From Alphaproteobacteria bacterium (lineage in GTDB: Bacteria > Pseudomonadota > Alphaproteobacteria > Micropepsales > Micropepsaceae), in the NCBI GenBank assembly GCA_017307355.1, contig JAFKFG010000020.1, positions 1 through 59,743 of the forward strand: DNA of 59,743 nt, in the 5' to 3' direction. Below the pieces are notes generated by a model. The model was given only the letters and a program-made list of their open reading frames with translations. It was not told the DNA's origin and did not search any database. Made by a program: the position numbers and the translations under genes. This document shows, in pieces, positions 1-8,409 of the stretch (positions within the stretch are counted from its first letter, which is position 1; the number at the start of each line of letters is the position of its first letter).

Positions 1-1054
1 CGCCATAAAAGCCCCGAGCATCGTCCGCCCGCCGCTCCAGTCCCCACCTCCAACCCGCTTCCTCTGCAATGGCATATCCAGCAGAGCCCGCCAGTACCGG
101 AACCCCGATCAATCCCACGCCAAGAATTCCCAATGCAAAAAGAACAAAGGCGAATTCACCAGCCAGTGGTTTCAGGGCGCCCGCCGCCTGCGCCGCAGTC
201 TGAATATCTGTAACGCCCGCGGCGTGAAGCGTCACCGCTGTCGCGAGAATGATGAAGTAGGAAGTGACATCGGAATAAAGCATTCCACTCCAGGTGTCCC
301 ACTTTATGCGCCGCAACTCTGCGGCAGCTCCGGACGGATCCGAAAGGAGCGCAGCTTTGCCAGATCGTCCCTGCATATCCTCGACTTCTTCCGAAGCCTG
401 CCAAAAGAAAAGATACGGACTGATCGTCGTTCCAAATATGCCTGTCGCCACGGTCGCCGTAGCTGCATCGAATTTCAGATCAGGCCAAATGGTGCGCAAG
501 GCCACTTCATGCCAGGGAACAGGAACGGTAAACAGCACAGCGGCATAGGCCAATAGCGAAAGCGTCAGCCATTTCAGATATACGACATAACGATGATACG
601 GAATGAAGATCTGCATGAGCAGGCTTGAAATAGCCATCACCACTGTCATCAGATGCCGATCCCAACCGGTGACCAATTCCGCCACCTCGCCCATGGAAGC
701 CATGTCCGCGGCGATATTGAAAATATTGGCCAGCAGCAGAAGCGCCACAACGGCGTATAGAACGTAAGGCGGAAAAGCCTCTTTGATATTGGCCGCAAGC
801 CCTTTTCCAGTGACACGCCCGATACGTGCACACATGGATTGCATGGCCGCCATCAACGGGTAAGCCAGCGGCATGGTCCATAGCATGTTGAGACCAAACT
901 GCGCGCCTGCTTGGGAATAGGTCGCGATCCCGCTTGGATCGTCGTCGGCCACTCCCGTGATCAAGCCAGGACCGACGCGTGCAAGAGGATGCTCCGCCAG
1001 ACGTTCTCGGGCGCGTTTAAAGGCGCTTCGTCCAATGACCCAGCCACTCGTCAT
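1..1054 (-). CDS. Nramp-family metal transporter (partial, C-terminus outside window)
   Basis: An open frame starts at an ATG at 1054 and runs off the left edge, so about 351 N-terminal residues are visible. They form a series of hydrophobic helices in the Nramp (divalent cation / proton symporter) layout. Helix 1 holds DDDPSGIATYSQ (from residue 37) where classical Nramp proteins hold DPGN, and helix 6 holds ISPYLFFWQ (about residue 211) where they hold the metal-binding MPH motif. These are the positions that set metal choice, so the protein probably belongs to an Nramp-related branch that moves a different cation; which one cannot be told from sequence. It lies 88 bp downstream of the MepK gene with its own Fnr/FixK-like box in the gap, so it may be transcribed separately under low oxygen. 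Confidence 0.8.
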   Translation of the reverse strand, partial: MTSGWVIGRSAFKRARERLAEHPLARVGPGLITGVADDDPSGIATYSQAGAQFGLNMLWTMPLAYPLMAAMQSMCARIGRVTGKGLAANIKEAFPPYVLYAVVALLLLANIFNIAADMASMGEVAELVTGWDRHLMTVVMAISSLLMQIFIPYHRYVVYLKWLTLSLLAYAAVLFTVPVPWHEVALRTIWPDLKFDAATATVATGIFGTTISPYLFFWQASEEVEDMQGRSGKAALLSDPSGAAAELRRIKWDTWSGMLYSDVTSYFIILATAVTLHAAGVTDIQTAAQAAGALKPLAGEFAFVLFALGILGVGLIGVPVLAGSAGYAIAEEAGWRWGLERRADDARGFYG

Positions 1055-1088
1055 GAGCGATTTCTAAAGCTGACAGAGGCGTGGCTCT

Positions 1089-1102
1089 TTGACCCCTGTC
1101 AA
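1089..1102. promoter_or_regulatory. Fnr/FixK-type box upstream of the Nramp-like gene
   Basis: TTGACCCCTGTCAA is a perfect dyad of the TTGA-N6-TCAA type, 35 bp upstream of the ATG at 1054 in an 88-bp gap. The inner bases (C/G instead of T/A) fit FixK-like or relaxed Fnr sites better than the strict Fnr consensus. That it is functional is inference. Confidence 0.5.
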
Positions 1103-1142
1103 TAAAGCCCGAGCCGGATACCGGAGATAAGCGATAGCCGTT

Positions 1143-1688
1143 CTACCAGCGTCGAACGGCACCTATATCGACATGTACGAAGTCCGATGCCGGATAGTAT
1201 CCGACCCCTCCTCCGTGCACCGCGAGAGCCGCATCACGAACGCGTTCCAATTCACGCCCGGGCACGCGAATATCGACGGCCATGCCCTGCATGTGCAGGC
1301 TTTTCGCCGCAACGCCGGAGTGTTCGCGGGCAGCATGAAGCATCGCGTTTGTCGCCGGAGAGCGATATCCCGAGATGACCTCGAACGGCCCCCCTGCCTC
1401 CAATCGCAAGTGCATGGTGGCGAGAAGATCCAGCAGCGAAGGCGCAATCGCATGAACCTCGCCCGTTCGGAAATCCCGCAACAGGGAATTGACCGCCCCA
1501 AGCGCCTGCGCCTGATATCGGCCCTCAATCCAGTAATCGACCGACAGCCGCTCTCCCGTATGCAAGTTGTGAAATGACAAAGATCGCGCGCCCGAGTGCG
1601 GCAAGGCGGCGAACGCGGGTTTCCAACTAGGTTTCACCAGCAGGGTGGCGGCGGCGCCAAGGAACGCCCGACGGTTTACTGGAGACAT
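1143..1688 (-). CDS. DUF882 / MepK-like peptidoglycan endopeptidase, Tat-type signal
   Basis: A 181-aa protein related to E. coli MepK (YcbK, M15-like DUF882), which cuts the 3-3 crosslinks made by L,D-transpeptidases in the periplasm. The start at 1688 is preferred because it gives a compact twin-arginine leader, MSPVNRRAFLGAA; a further in-frame start at 1754 would lie inside the upstream gene. The metallopeptidase signatures are SGYRSPATN, then SLHMQGMAVDI (zinc-binding H-x6-D) and a C-terminal FVHVDIG with the last histidine. It directly follows a YcbB-type L,D-transpeptidase, the same pairing as ycbB-ycbK in E. coli, which supports a joint job in remodelling peptidoglycan. Confidence 0.85.
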   Translation of the reverse strand: MSPVNRRAFLGAAATLLVKPSWKPAFAALPHSGARSLSFHNLHTGERLSVDYWIEGRYQAQALGAVNSLLRDFRTGEVHAIAPSLLDLLATMHLRLEAGGPFEVISGYRSPATNAMLHAAREHSGVAAKSLHMQGMAVDIRVPGRELERVRDAALAVHGGGVGYYPASDFVHVDIGAVRRW

Positions 1689-1723
1689 ATCGAGCCTTCT
1701 CTGCAGCGATGAGGGATCATCAC

Positions 1724-3325
1724 CTAACCCCTCCTCGCGTTCGCGATTGCGCAAGCCACACGGGTCCCTTCGGCCGCTGCTGCATTTTTACTCAGTGCCG
1801 CCATCATACGCCGATCGCGGCCATAGATATCAGGCCGGAACTGCAGCAAGCCCGCCGCATCGACAAAAACGGTCTGGTAGATGAAATATACTGGCAACTG
1901 CCGCTTCAAGGGAAGGTATTTTGTTTGGCCGCTGGAAATGGCATCTATGATAATGGACATGTCGTTCGGCGTTTTACTCAAAGCATAAGACGCGAGAGGG
2001 AGGATGCGCTCGACGCGCACGCAGCCATGACTGAGATCCCTATTCACCTTCGCGAAGGATTTCTTGAGCGGTGTATCGTGCAAATAGACGTCGAATTTGT
2101 TGGGAAGATCCAGCTTCACCGTACCTAGCGGGTTGCTGGCGCCGGGACGCTGCTGAATAAGGTAAGGGAACATTTCCTTCGGGATCGACCGCCAAGCCAC
2201 AGTGAGGCCGTAAGGATCCCCGGCGGGACCATTGAGGAGTACCATGTCCTGCTTCTTCAGATAGAAGCGGTCTACTTTGAGTCGAGGAAGTATTTCCTTG
2301 CGCGCGATGCTTTCAGGTACGTTCCATGGCGGATTGACGGTTAGCCCAGCCCCCTCCGCCCGCAGGATTGGTGTGGGTGTGGCAGGCTTCCCAACGATGA
2401 CGCGCGAAGCCAATACATCCTTGCCGCCCAGGGTGAGCGAAAGGCGCGCGTCGGGAACATTCACCAGAATATAGTCTGCTTCCAAGCGCCTCGGCATCCA
2501 GCGCAGGCGCTCCAGATTGGCAACGATCTGCCTGACGCGATACGTTGCCGGAACGTTCAATTCGGAAGCTGTTGCACTATCGATGCGGCCGCTCGGCGCC
2601 AAACCATGGCGCATCTGAAACCGCTTCAGGCCCGCGGCGAGATCCGGGGGGGAATTTCCGGCCCAGGCACCGTCCTCGTGAGCCAGACGACTGCTGAGTG
2701 AGCGGGCTTGCTGATCCGTCAACGCGTTGACGCTCGTGAGGGGCAGAACCAAGTTGGGCCAACCACCTTGATCGTCGATGGCACGGTAGATTTTCAGGGC
2801 ACCCCGGAGCTTGGCATAATCCAAGCTCGTCGGAGCGGAATCTCTGAGCAGCACCACAAGCGAATTGGAATTCAGGGCATCATTAAGGGCTTTGGCCGCA
2901 TCAAATGGCGCTTGCGGCAATGCCACGTCGTCATCGATGAAGCGGATTGCCTCACGCCCTTGGTTGACATCGTGGAGATAGCGCAATGCCGACCGCGTGA
3001 GATTCACATCGCGAAGGTCCGCCGATCCCTCATTGGCTGGCGAGTAATCATCAGGATTAAGCCCCTCATCGGCAGCGCGTTCAAGAGTCGATCGCAATAT
3101 TCCGATATCGGCGCCACGCCATGCGGGCTGATAAGCGCGCATGTGGTAAAAGTCGCGCACGGCATCGTCCCTGTCCGGGAGCTGCGCAACCAACTCCGTT
3201 ATCGTCGATGCTTCCGATCCGGCGGCGCCGGCCATCGACACCCCTGCGAAAGACAGGACGGCGAGGCAGAACAGGATTCGCGCCGATCTCGCGGGCGCGC
3301 CCTTCAGTGAGAGATGAATACGCAT
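1724..3325 (-). CDS. L,D-transpeptidase, YcbB/LdtD type
   Basis: A 533-aa exported enzyme that forms 3-3 crosslinks in peptidoglycan. It has an N-terminal signal peptide with hydrophobic core ILFCLAVLSFAGV, a peptidoglycan-binding-like segment near residues 225-265 (LAAGLKRFQMRHGL), and a C-terminal YkuD catalytic domain. The catalytic motif is YLHDTPLKKSF followed by LSHGCVRVE, with the nucleophile at about Cys435. Length and layout match the large YcbB class rather than the small Erf/YbiS class. It overlaps the end of the upstream universal stress gene by 22 bp and is followed by the MepK-like hydrolase, so the three are probably co-transcribed. Confidence 0.9.
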   Translation of the reverse strand: MRIHLSLKGAPARSARILFCLAVLSFAGVSMAGAAGSEASTITELVAQLPDRDDAVRDFYHMRAYQPAWRGADIGILRSTLERAADEGLNPDDYSPANEGSADLRDVNLTRSALRYLHDVNQGREAIRFIDDDVALPQAPFDAAKALNDALNSNSLVVLLRDSAPTSLDYAKLRGALKIYRAIDDQGGWPNLVLPLTSVNALTDQQARSLSSRLAHEDGAWAGNSPPDLAAGLKRFQMRHGLAPSGRIDSATASELNVPATYRVRQIVANLERLRWMPRRLEADYILVNVPDARLSLTLGGKDVLASRVIVGKPATPTPILRAEGAGLTVNPPWNVPESIARKEILPRLKVDRFYLKKQDMVLLNGPAGDPYGLTVAWRSIPKEMFPYLIQQRPGASNPLGTVKLDLPNKFDVYLHDTPLKKSFAKVNRDLSHGCVRVERILPLASYALSKTPNDMSIIIDAISSGQTKYLPLKRQLPVYFIYQTVFVDAAGLLQFRPDIYGRDRRMMAALSKNAAAAEGTRVACAIANARRG

Positions 3326-4134
3326 CTATCCGGATCTAGAAGAAAATCACCTGTTACACCCCCTAGCACCCATTCGCGCAACCGGCTATGGCCGTAAGCG
3401 CCGGCCACGATCAAATCCACACCGCCATCGGCGGCAATCTCGCGCAAACGTTCGGAATCGGCACTCGTGGACACGACCGCCTGGCCGACAGCCTCAATGC
3501 CGTGCCGCCCAAGCCATCCGACCACATCCGCGATGTGATGCTTGGCGCGCGACATATCCTCGTCACGTGCGATTTCTGACACGGTCACTTTCTTTGCCAA
3601 TTTCAGCAGCGGCAGCGCGTCTGAGGCGGCCCGCCGGCTTTCGCGGGTATTTTTCCAGGCCACCAAGACATGATCGAAGCTAAGCTGCTTTACCCTCTTC
3701 GGGATCACCAATATCGGCCGGCCCGCCTCCATGACCAGATCGGCGATACCGACGCGTCGCGTATGATCTAGAATGGAGCCGGCTATTTCCGTTCCGGTTA
3801 TGACGAGGTCCGCGGCGCGCGCCTGGAGTGCAATGTAATCAGCCAGCGATCCGAGGGTGACCGTCGATCGCCACTCAACGCCCGCGATCTTTCCACCCAG
3901 CGCGGTACGAAGCTCTTTCTCCGCCGCGCCCATCTGCTTTTCGATCTCCTTGCGATCTTCGGCAAGAAGGCCGGCGGTGACATATGCATCCTGCCAATCC
4001 AGCCGCATGGGCTGACAAGACGCGACGCCAATCACATGTGCTTTAAATTGACGGGCCAAATCGGTGGTGATCGCCAAAAGCCCCGCGTTGGACTGACCAA
4101 GCTCGACATGCGCCATCAATGTTTTGGGATTCAT
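3304..4134 (-). CDS. Tandem universal stress protein (UspA)
   Basis: A 276-aa cytoplasmic protein with two UspA-like halves. The first starts MNPKTLMAHVELGQSNAGLL and the second begins near residue 150 (FDHVLVAWKNTRESRRA). The C-terminal half ends with the ATP-binding-like run VAGAYGHSRLREWVLGGVTGDFL, the G-x2-G-x9-G-type loop seen in nucleotide-binding Usp proteins. The ATG at 4134 has AGGGGAG about 6 nt upstream; an ATG two codons earlier (4140) sits too close to that site. It lies 63 bp downstream of the BON gene and upstream of the cell-wall genes, and is likely expressed in low oxygen with them. Confidence 0.85.
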   Translation of the reverse strand: MNPKTLMAHVELGQSNAGLLAITTDLARQFKAHVIGVASCQPMRLDWQDAYVTAGLLAEDRKEIEKQMGAAEKELRTALGGKIAGVEWRSTVTLGSLADYIALQARAADLVITGTEIAGSILDHTRRVGIADLVMEAGRPILVIPKRVKQLSFDHVLVAWKNTRESRRAASDALPLLKLAKKVTVSEIARDEDMSRAKHHIADVVGWLGRHGIEAVGQAVVSTSADSERLREIAADGGVDLIVAGAYGHSRLREWVLGGVTGDFLLDPDRCVFISH

Positions 4135-4197
4135 CTGCATCTCCCCTCGCCTCGAATGCGGGGCCGACCCGGTCACCGTCCCAGGCCGGCCTACTAC

Positions 4198-4866
4198 TCA
4201 GGCGATTTGCAAACGGTCTTCGACCGACTTCACGCCCGCCGTCGACCAAGCCGCGCGCTTGACGGCATCTCGCTCGCCCCAATCGCGGACCTTACCTTCC
4301 AGCGCGACCTTTCCGTTGCCCAGGGATGAGACGCGAATGGAGGCGGCCTCCACTTCGGCGCTGCGTTTGAGCGCCTCCTCTATCGTGCGTTTGACGTCAC
4401 TTGGGCTCACGCTGGGCCTGAGCTTAATTTCATTCAAAACGCCCGCGACGCCGGACAGCCTGCGGATGCCACTTTCCGCTGCAACCCGCTGAAATTGCCA
4501 GTCGACCTCGCCAAGAAGCGTCACCCAGCCATCCTGAACCTTGACCTGCACAGATGCATAAGGAACCACGGCATTCCACTTCAGGATACTGAGCGCTCTG
4601 GCTGCAATTTCATCGTCTGAGGTCTTCTTGTCGCCCGGATAACGCACTTCAATCTCCTGAGCGATGGCATGCACGCCATTTATGCGTCTCGCAGCGTCCT
4701 CAGCAGCAATTTTCTCCGCGTAACTGCTGACATGTCCGGTAAGGGTAACGACGCCGTTTTTCGCAGTTACCCCAATATGGGCTGCGTCGACGCTGGGCTC
4801 AAAATCCAGCTCGTCCATGACATCCTGCTGCAACAGTGAATCTTTGCGCAATTTTTCCACAATCAT
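4198..4866 (-). CDS. Triple BON-domain protein
   Basis: A 222-aa protein built of three BON repeats, each with the pattern amphipathic helix, V.V..G.VTL.G.V, helix, V..V. They start near residues 14, 87 and 155 (for example GVVTLTGHVSSYAEKIAAEDAARRI and GWVTLLGEVDWQFQR). There is no signal peptide, unlike OsmY, so it is predicted cytoplasmic. BON domains bind membranes or other macromolecules and are common in stress regulons. A near-consensus Fnr box lies about 60 bp upstream. It is a paralogue of the gene at 12409-13062, with the same three-repeat layout, and is probably the first gene of the BON-usp-ldt-mepK operon. Confidence 0.85.
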   Translation of the reverse strand: MIVEKLRKDSLLQQDVMDELDFEPSVDAAHIGVTAKNGVVTLTGHVSSYAEKIAAEDAARRINGVHAIAQEIEVRYPGDKKTSDDEIAARALSILKWNAVVPYASVQVKVQDGWVTLLGEVDWQFQRVAAESGIRRLSGVAGVLNEIKLRPSVSPSDVKRTIEEALKRSAEVEAASIRVSSLGNGKVALEGKVRDWGERDAVKRAAWSTAGVKSVEDRLQIA

Positions 4867-4921
4867 TGCAGATCTCCATTCACGTTCGAACGTAATTTGA
4901 CGGACGTTCTGCGAATAATCT

Positions 4922-4935
4922 TTGATTCAGATCAG
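4922..4935. promoter_or_regulatory. Fnr-type box upstream of the BON gene
   Basis: TTGATTCAGATCAG differs from the Fnr palindrome TTGAT-N4-ATCAA only at the last base. Its centre is about 62 bp upstream of the BON start at 4866. The same TTGATTCAGATCA core recurs before the cytochrome c at 8542 and before the second BON gene. Confidence 0.65.
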
Positions 4936-4946
4936 AAGGTCCGGCG

Positions 4947-5375
4947 TTATTGGCTCGAACGCGATCCCGGAAAGCGCAGGATAATCCGACCCTGACCTTC
5001 CCTGGGCACGAAGGCCGCGGAGGTTGCAGTTTGATCTTCCGCTCTCGCTGAGACTTGATATCGCCCCTCCGGCAACTGCAAAAGAAGCCAAGGCCCGGGG
5101 CAGGAAACATTCAGGATTTCGGTATCGCCATGCCGGACGGAAACGACCTCATCACCGATATATTGGCCGCCCGGTCCGGCAAATTCGATCTTCAATGCAT
5201 AAGCAGCCCAGCGCGGATCCTGGCGCGCATCCAGGCTCACGCCGGTGCAAACCATCGCGATTCCATTAACTTGTGTCGGCACGTCGGGCACCAATGCTTC
5301 CACTGGCCAAGCAGGACTTGCTGAGCAGACCAAAGAAAGTAGAAGGAACGCCTGACGGGCTCGTGAGAATTTCAT
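4947..5375 (-). CDS. Exported protein of unknown function
   Basis: A 142-aa protein with a signal peptide (MKFSRARQAFLLLSLVCSAS, cleavage probably after the SPAWP region). The mature part is predicted beta-rich and ends GRYQVSARAEDQTATSAAFVPREG, which resembles small carboxypeptidase-regulatory-like or Ig-like periplasmic modules. Two cysteines (in MVCTG and NVSCPG) could form a disulfide. The start at 5375 is chosen because GAGGGG lies just upstream and gives a clean signal peptide; a start 7 codons earlier is possible. No enzymatic motif is visible. It stands between the esterase gene and the BON operon on the same strand. Confidence 0.65.
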   Translation of the reverse strand: MKFSRARQAFLLLSLVCSASPAWPVEALVPDVPTQVNGIAMVCTGVSLDARQDPRWAAYALKIEFAGPGGQYIGDEVVSVRHGDTEILNVSCPGPWLLLQLPEGRYQVSARAEDQTATSAAFVPREGQGRIILRFPGSRSSQ

Positions 5376-5520
5376 GCACCCCTCTTCGCCAAACAAGCCT
5401 GGCAGAGATCAACGATGTGTAATTTTAGCTCTTCCGGGATGGAGCCCAATTGATCTGGCGCAATCGGATGCAGCCTCGCCTGCCCGCCCGGGATAATGCG
5501 CTGATCCGCCTATCGGAGAT

Positions 5521-6846
5521 TCATAGCCCGAAAGGATAGGTTTCGAGCTGCGCCTGTGCATGCTCCGGCCCCAGCGGCGTGATCGCACGGCTGGTCTCAA
5601 ACCAGACCATGGCATCGAACTGATCGCTCAATACCGCTCGAAAATAATGGCTCAGCAATTCCGTGTCCGGACGGTAGACAACGCCGATCGCACGTTCGAG
5701 ATGCGGCTCGGCCAGGAGCGTCTGCAGGTCCAGCCGACTGCGCCAATCGAACAGGGCGCGCGCATGGCCGGTTCGCCGGAAGAGGCATTCGAAACTGTCT
5801 TCCCGGGCCGGCAGGACGGATTTCACCTCCATGGGCATATCCCAATCCGACGCGGCCGCGACTGTTCCCCGGTCCGTGCCAAACCCGATCGCAACCATGC
5901 CGTGACCGAAAGCGGCGCGGCAAAGTTCGCCAATATTGAATTCCCCCTCCCATCCCATCGAGGTGGCAGCAGCATTGCCCACATGGGAATTGTGCGCCCA
6001 AACAACCGCTTTTCCACCATGTCGACGCATCAAAAGCGACTGCAATGTCTCGAACATGTGCCGATCACGTAAATTCCAGGATTCGCGGGAGCCGTGGTAC
6101 ATGATGCGATAATATTGCTCGGCCGTCCGCACAATGCGTGCGTTCTGAGCGGCGCTAAAGAAATGCTCGCCATCCATCGCCGCATAGGTGAGGCGTTTTT
6201 TCAGCAGCGCGATCAACTGCTGGGTTACCGCTTGTTCACATGTCTTGCCGCCCTCCAGCGCAAATCGGCCATATTGCGCGGGCTCATCCTGCCACGGCGT
6301 CAGGCATCCATACCGATGACGCGCGAGGCGGGCGGCATCGACGTCCACGCGATCCAGATAGTCCAGCACCGCCGCGATGGAGTTTGACAGGCTGTAAATA
6401 TCCAGTCCGCGGAACTCGACACGCTGGGCGTCCGGCCGATGTCCATTCTCGGCACGAAGCCAATCGGCGAATTCGAGCACTTCGACATTGCGCCACATCC
6501 AGCTCGGAAACCGCGAGAAAGCTGAACTGCGGGATGGCTCGGGATCGCGATGGCGGACATAGCGGTCGATGCGCTGCGCATCCGGCCAATCTGCTTCCAC
6601 CGCGACGATATTGAATCCGTGATTGCGGATAAGATGGCGCGTGATCGCTGCTCGCGCCCGGTAGAACTCACTGGTGCCGTGGGTCGCTTCCCCAAGAAGA
6701 ACGAGATCCGCGCTCCCAAATCGCGCAAAGGCCGCGCCGAAACTTTCCGCATTCTCCGGCGATGGCAGGTCTTCCGCAGCGATCGAAAGGGCCGCAACGA
6801 TTTTGCGGTCGTTCGGCGACAAAGTCCATGCAGCCGTACCTGTCAT
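5521..6846 (-). CDS. Erythromycin-esterase family hydrolase
   Basis: A 441-aa protein of the Ere-like family. Conserved features are LLGEATHGTSEFYRARAAI near residue 50 (catalytic glutamate/histidine region), VEADWPDAQRIDRYV, and VVWAHNSHVGNA near residue 285 with the two histidines typical of the family. Ere enzymes hydrolyse macrolide lactones, but most chromosomal homologues have unknown substrates. This one sits in a translationally coupled set (ATGA overlap) with a phosphoribosyltransferase and an alpha/beta hydrolase, a combination known from many proteobacteria, so a housekeeping or stress function is likelier than antibiotic resistance. Confidence 0.85.
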   Translation of the reverse strand: MTGTAAWTLSPNDRKIVAALSIAAEDLPSPENAESFGAAFARFGSADLVLLGEATHGTSEFYRARAAITRHLIRNHGFNIVAVEADWPDAQRIDRYVRHRDPEPSRSSAFSRFPSWMWRNVEVLEFADWLRAENGHRPDAQRVEFRGLDIYSLSNSIAAVLDYLDRVDVDAARLARHRYGCLTPWQDEPAQYGRFALEGGKTCEQAVTQQLIALLKKRLTYAAMDGEHFFSAAQNARIVRTAEQYYRIMYHGSRESWNLRDRHMFETLQSLLMRRHGGKAVVWAHNSHVGNAAATSMGWEGEFNIGELCRAAFGHGMVAIGFGTDRGTVAAASDWDMPMEVKSVLPAREDSFECLFRRTGHARALFDWRSRLDLQTLLAEPHLERAIGVVYRPDTELLSHYFRAVLSDQFDAMVWFETSRAITPLGPEHAQAQLETYPFGL

Positions 6847-7523
6847 GGTACGGAATCACGCCGCGCCATCGTCTGGCGAGTGGACGAACATTCGCGCAAG
6901 TAGCGGATTACTTCCTCATCTTCTATCTGCCGGAAATCATTGTAGTAGTAGCCGACGGCACCGAACCATTTCGGCGTTTCAAGGCATACGATCTCATCGA
7001 CAAGATCACGGAACAGTTCGAGTGCTTCGGCCGGGGCAACAGGCACCGCCATCACCACATATTTTGGATTTCGTTGGCGCACCGCTTCGAGACCGGCGCG
7101 CATTGTGTTACCCGTGGCAAGGCCATCATCGACGACGATGACAATCTTGCCTGCCAGTGTCTCCGGCCTTCGCCCGCCGAGATATAGTTTTCGCCGTCGC
7201 TCGATTTCCTCAAGCTCGCTGGCGCATATGCGGTCGAATTCGGTTTCGCTTGTGTGAGTGAGTTGAATCATCTTGCCGTCGCGGATGACGATCGGTTCTC
7301 CCCCGTCGATCACGGATCCGATTGCCAACTCCGGCTCACCGGGCGCACCGATTTTGCGCACCAGTAGAAGATCCAGGGGAACTTCAAGAGCCCGCGCCAC
7401 TTCAGCTGCGACCGGAACACCGCCTCGCGGCAAGGCCAGAACCACGCAATTCTGACCCCGATAGCTCCTGAGAACATTCGCCAGCTTTAATCCCGCGTCG
7501 CGGCGATTTTCGAACATGGTCAC
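6843..7523 (-). CDS. Phosphoribosyltransferase-domain protein
   Basis: A 226-aa type I phosphoribosyltransferase fold. The PRPP-binding motif is VIVVDDGLATGNT at about residues 127-139. The N-terminal region has the ALPRGGVPVAAEVA loop and DLLLVRKIGAPGEPELAIGSV, characteristic of the stand-alone PRTase group often linked or fused to dienelactone hydrolase-like domains. Its acceptor base is unknown. It overlaps the hydrolase stop by 4 bp upstream and the esterase start by 4 bp downstream, so the three form one operon. Confidence 0.85.
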   Translation of the reverse strand: MTMFENRRDAGLKLANVLRSYRGQNCVVLALPRGGVPVAAEVARALEVPLDLLLVRKIGAPGEPELAIGSVIDGGEPIVIRDGKMIQLTHTSETEFDRICASELEEIERRRKLYLGGRRPETLAGKIVIVVDDGLATGNTMRAGLEAVRQRNPKYVVMAVPVAPAEALELFRDLVDEIVCLETPKWFGAVGYYYNDFRQIEDEEVIRYLRECSSTRQTMARRDSVP

Positions 7524-8194
7524 ACCGGATCCTTGCTGAGATAACGCTCGAACCAGTTCAAAGTTAGCGCAACGACACGCTCCATCGCTCCAGCCTCCGG
7601 AAAAAGGTGGCTGGCCCCGGGAATGACCACAAGACTGTTCAGGTTTCTGAGACGATCCTGTGCCTGGCGGTTCAAAGCCAGGACTTCGCGGTCTTCGCCG
7701 CCGACTATCAGGAGGGTGGGCGCCGTCACCTCGGCCAACGCCGCCCCCGCCAGGTCCGGTCTGCCGCCACGGCAGACGATGGCGGCCACTTTGGCCTTTA
7801 GATCCGCTCCCGCCACCAGGGCGGCCGCCGCCCCGGTGCTGGCTCCGAACAATCCCACCGGGATCGCGGGACGGTCGATAAACTGCTCCGTCGATTCGAC
7901 GACATCTTCCAATCTTGCAGCCAGAAGGCCGATGTCGAAGACCTTTGCCCTTGCATTGGCCGCCTCTTCCTCCGGCCGCAGCAGATCAAATAACAGCGTC
8001 GCCATGCCCTGCCGCGCCAGCGCTTCGGCAACCTGCCTGTTACGCAGGCTATGACGGCTGGAGCCGCTGCCATGCGCAAAAATGACCAGCGCGAATGGGT
8101 CCTTGGGCCGATAGAGCAATCCAGGCAAACCCAGCGAGCCAACCAGTAGGTCGTCAGGACGGACAAGACGATTGTCCAGCGCGCTCCTAACCAC
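7520..8194 (-). CDS. Alpha/beta hydrolase, dienelactone-hydrolase-like
   Basis: A small alpha/beta hydrolase of about 224 aa. The oxyanion loop is VIFAHGSGSSRHS, the nucleophile elbow GLFGASTGAAAA (Ser), the acid near LLIVGGEDREV and the histidine in IPGASHLF. The GTG start at 8194 is chosen because GGAAGGAG lies 6 nt upstream. A longer reading from TTG at 8278 would begin inside a Fnr-like box and has no good ribosome site. Hydrolases of this group often accompany or are fused to the PRTase encoded next. Its substrate is unknown. Confidence 0.8.
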   Translation of the reverse strand: MVRSALDNRLVRPDDLLVGSLGLPGLLYRPKDPFALVIFAHGSGSSRHSLRNRQVAEALARQGMATLLFDLLRPEEEAANARAKVFDIGLLAARLEDVVESTEQFIDRPAIPVGLFGASTGAAAALVAGADLKAKVAAIVCRGGRPDLAGAALAEVTAPTLLIVGGEDREVLALNRQAQDRLRNLNSLVVIPGASHLFPEAGAMERVVALTLNWFERYLSKDPV

Positions 8195-8264
8195 TGCCAA
8201 CTCCTTCCGCTGAAGTCTCCTGATCCAACTTGTGGAATTTTTGCATGCTGTAGAGCCGCGCGGA

Positions 8265-8278
8265 TTGATCGCCGTCAA
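8265..8278. promoter_or_regulatory. Fnr/FixK-type box upstream of the hydrolase-PRTase-esterase operon
   Basis: TTGATCGCCGTCAA fits TTGA-N6-TCAA with one strict Fnr half-site (TTGAT). It is centred about 77 bp upstream of the preferred hydrolase start at 8194. A weaker imperfect site, TTGCGCGAAATCAA, lies at 8291-8304. Confidence 0.5.
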
Positions 8279-8380
8279 ATTGGAAAGGAATTGCGCGAAA
8301 TCAATGCAACGGGCTCGATATTGGGAGACACGAAATTGCTGGGCCGGTCATCTTCCCTCGACCGCGAAGCATTTAACTCG

Positions 8381-8409
8381 CCCCACCCCATACGGTGGGG
8401 TTTTTCTTT
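8381..8409 (+). terminator. Rho-independent terminator without an annotated upstream gene
   Basis: A stem CCCCACC / GGTGGGG closes over CCATAC and is followed directly by TTTTTCTTTT. This is a textbook rightward intrinsic terminator. The nearest gene to the left is on the opposite strand, so it must end either a small unannotated RNA or antisense transcription. Confidence 0.75.

Noticed and set aside
4882..4893. ACGTTCGAACGT palindrome upstream of the BON gene
   Set aside because: A 12-bp palindrome of no known regulator class; not repeated elsewhere in the window.
5450..5463. TTGATCTGGCGCAA as an Fnr box for the exported protein at 4947-5375
   Set aside because: Only one half-site is good; the right half has two mismatches, so it was left out of the site list.
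5521..6846. Annotation as a macrolide-resistance gene
   Set aside because: Family membership alone does not show activity on macrolides, and the operon context suggests a chromosomal stress function.
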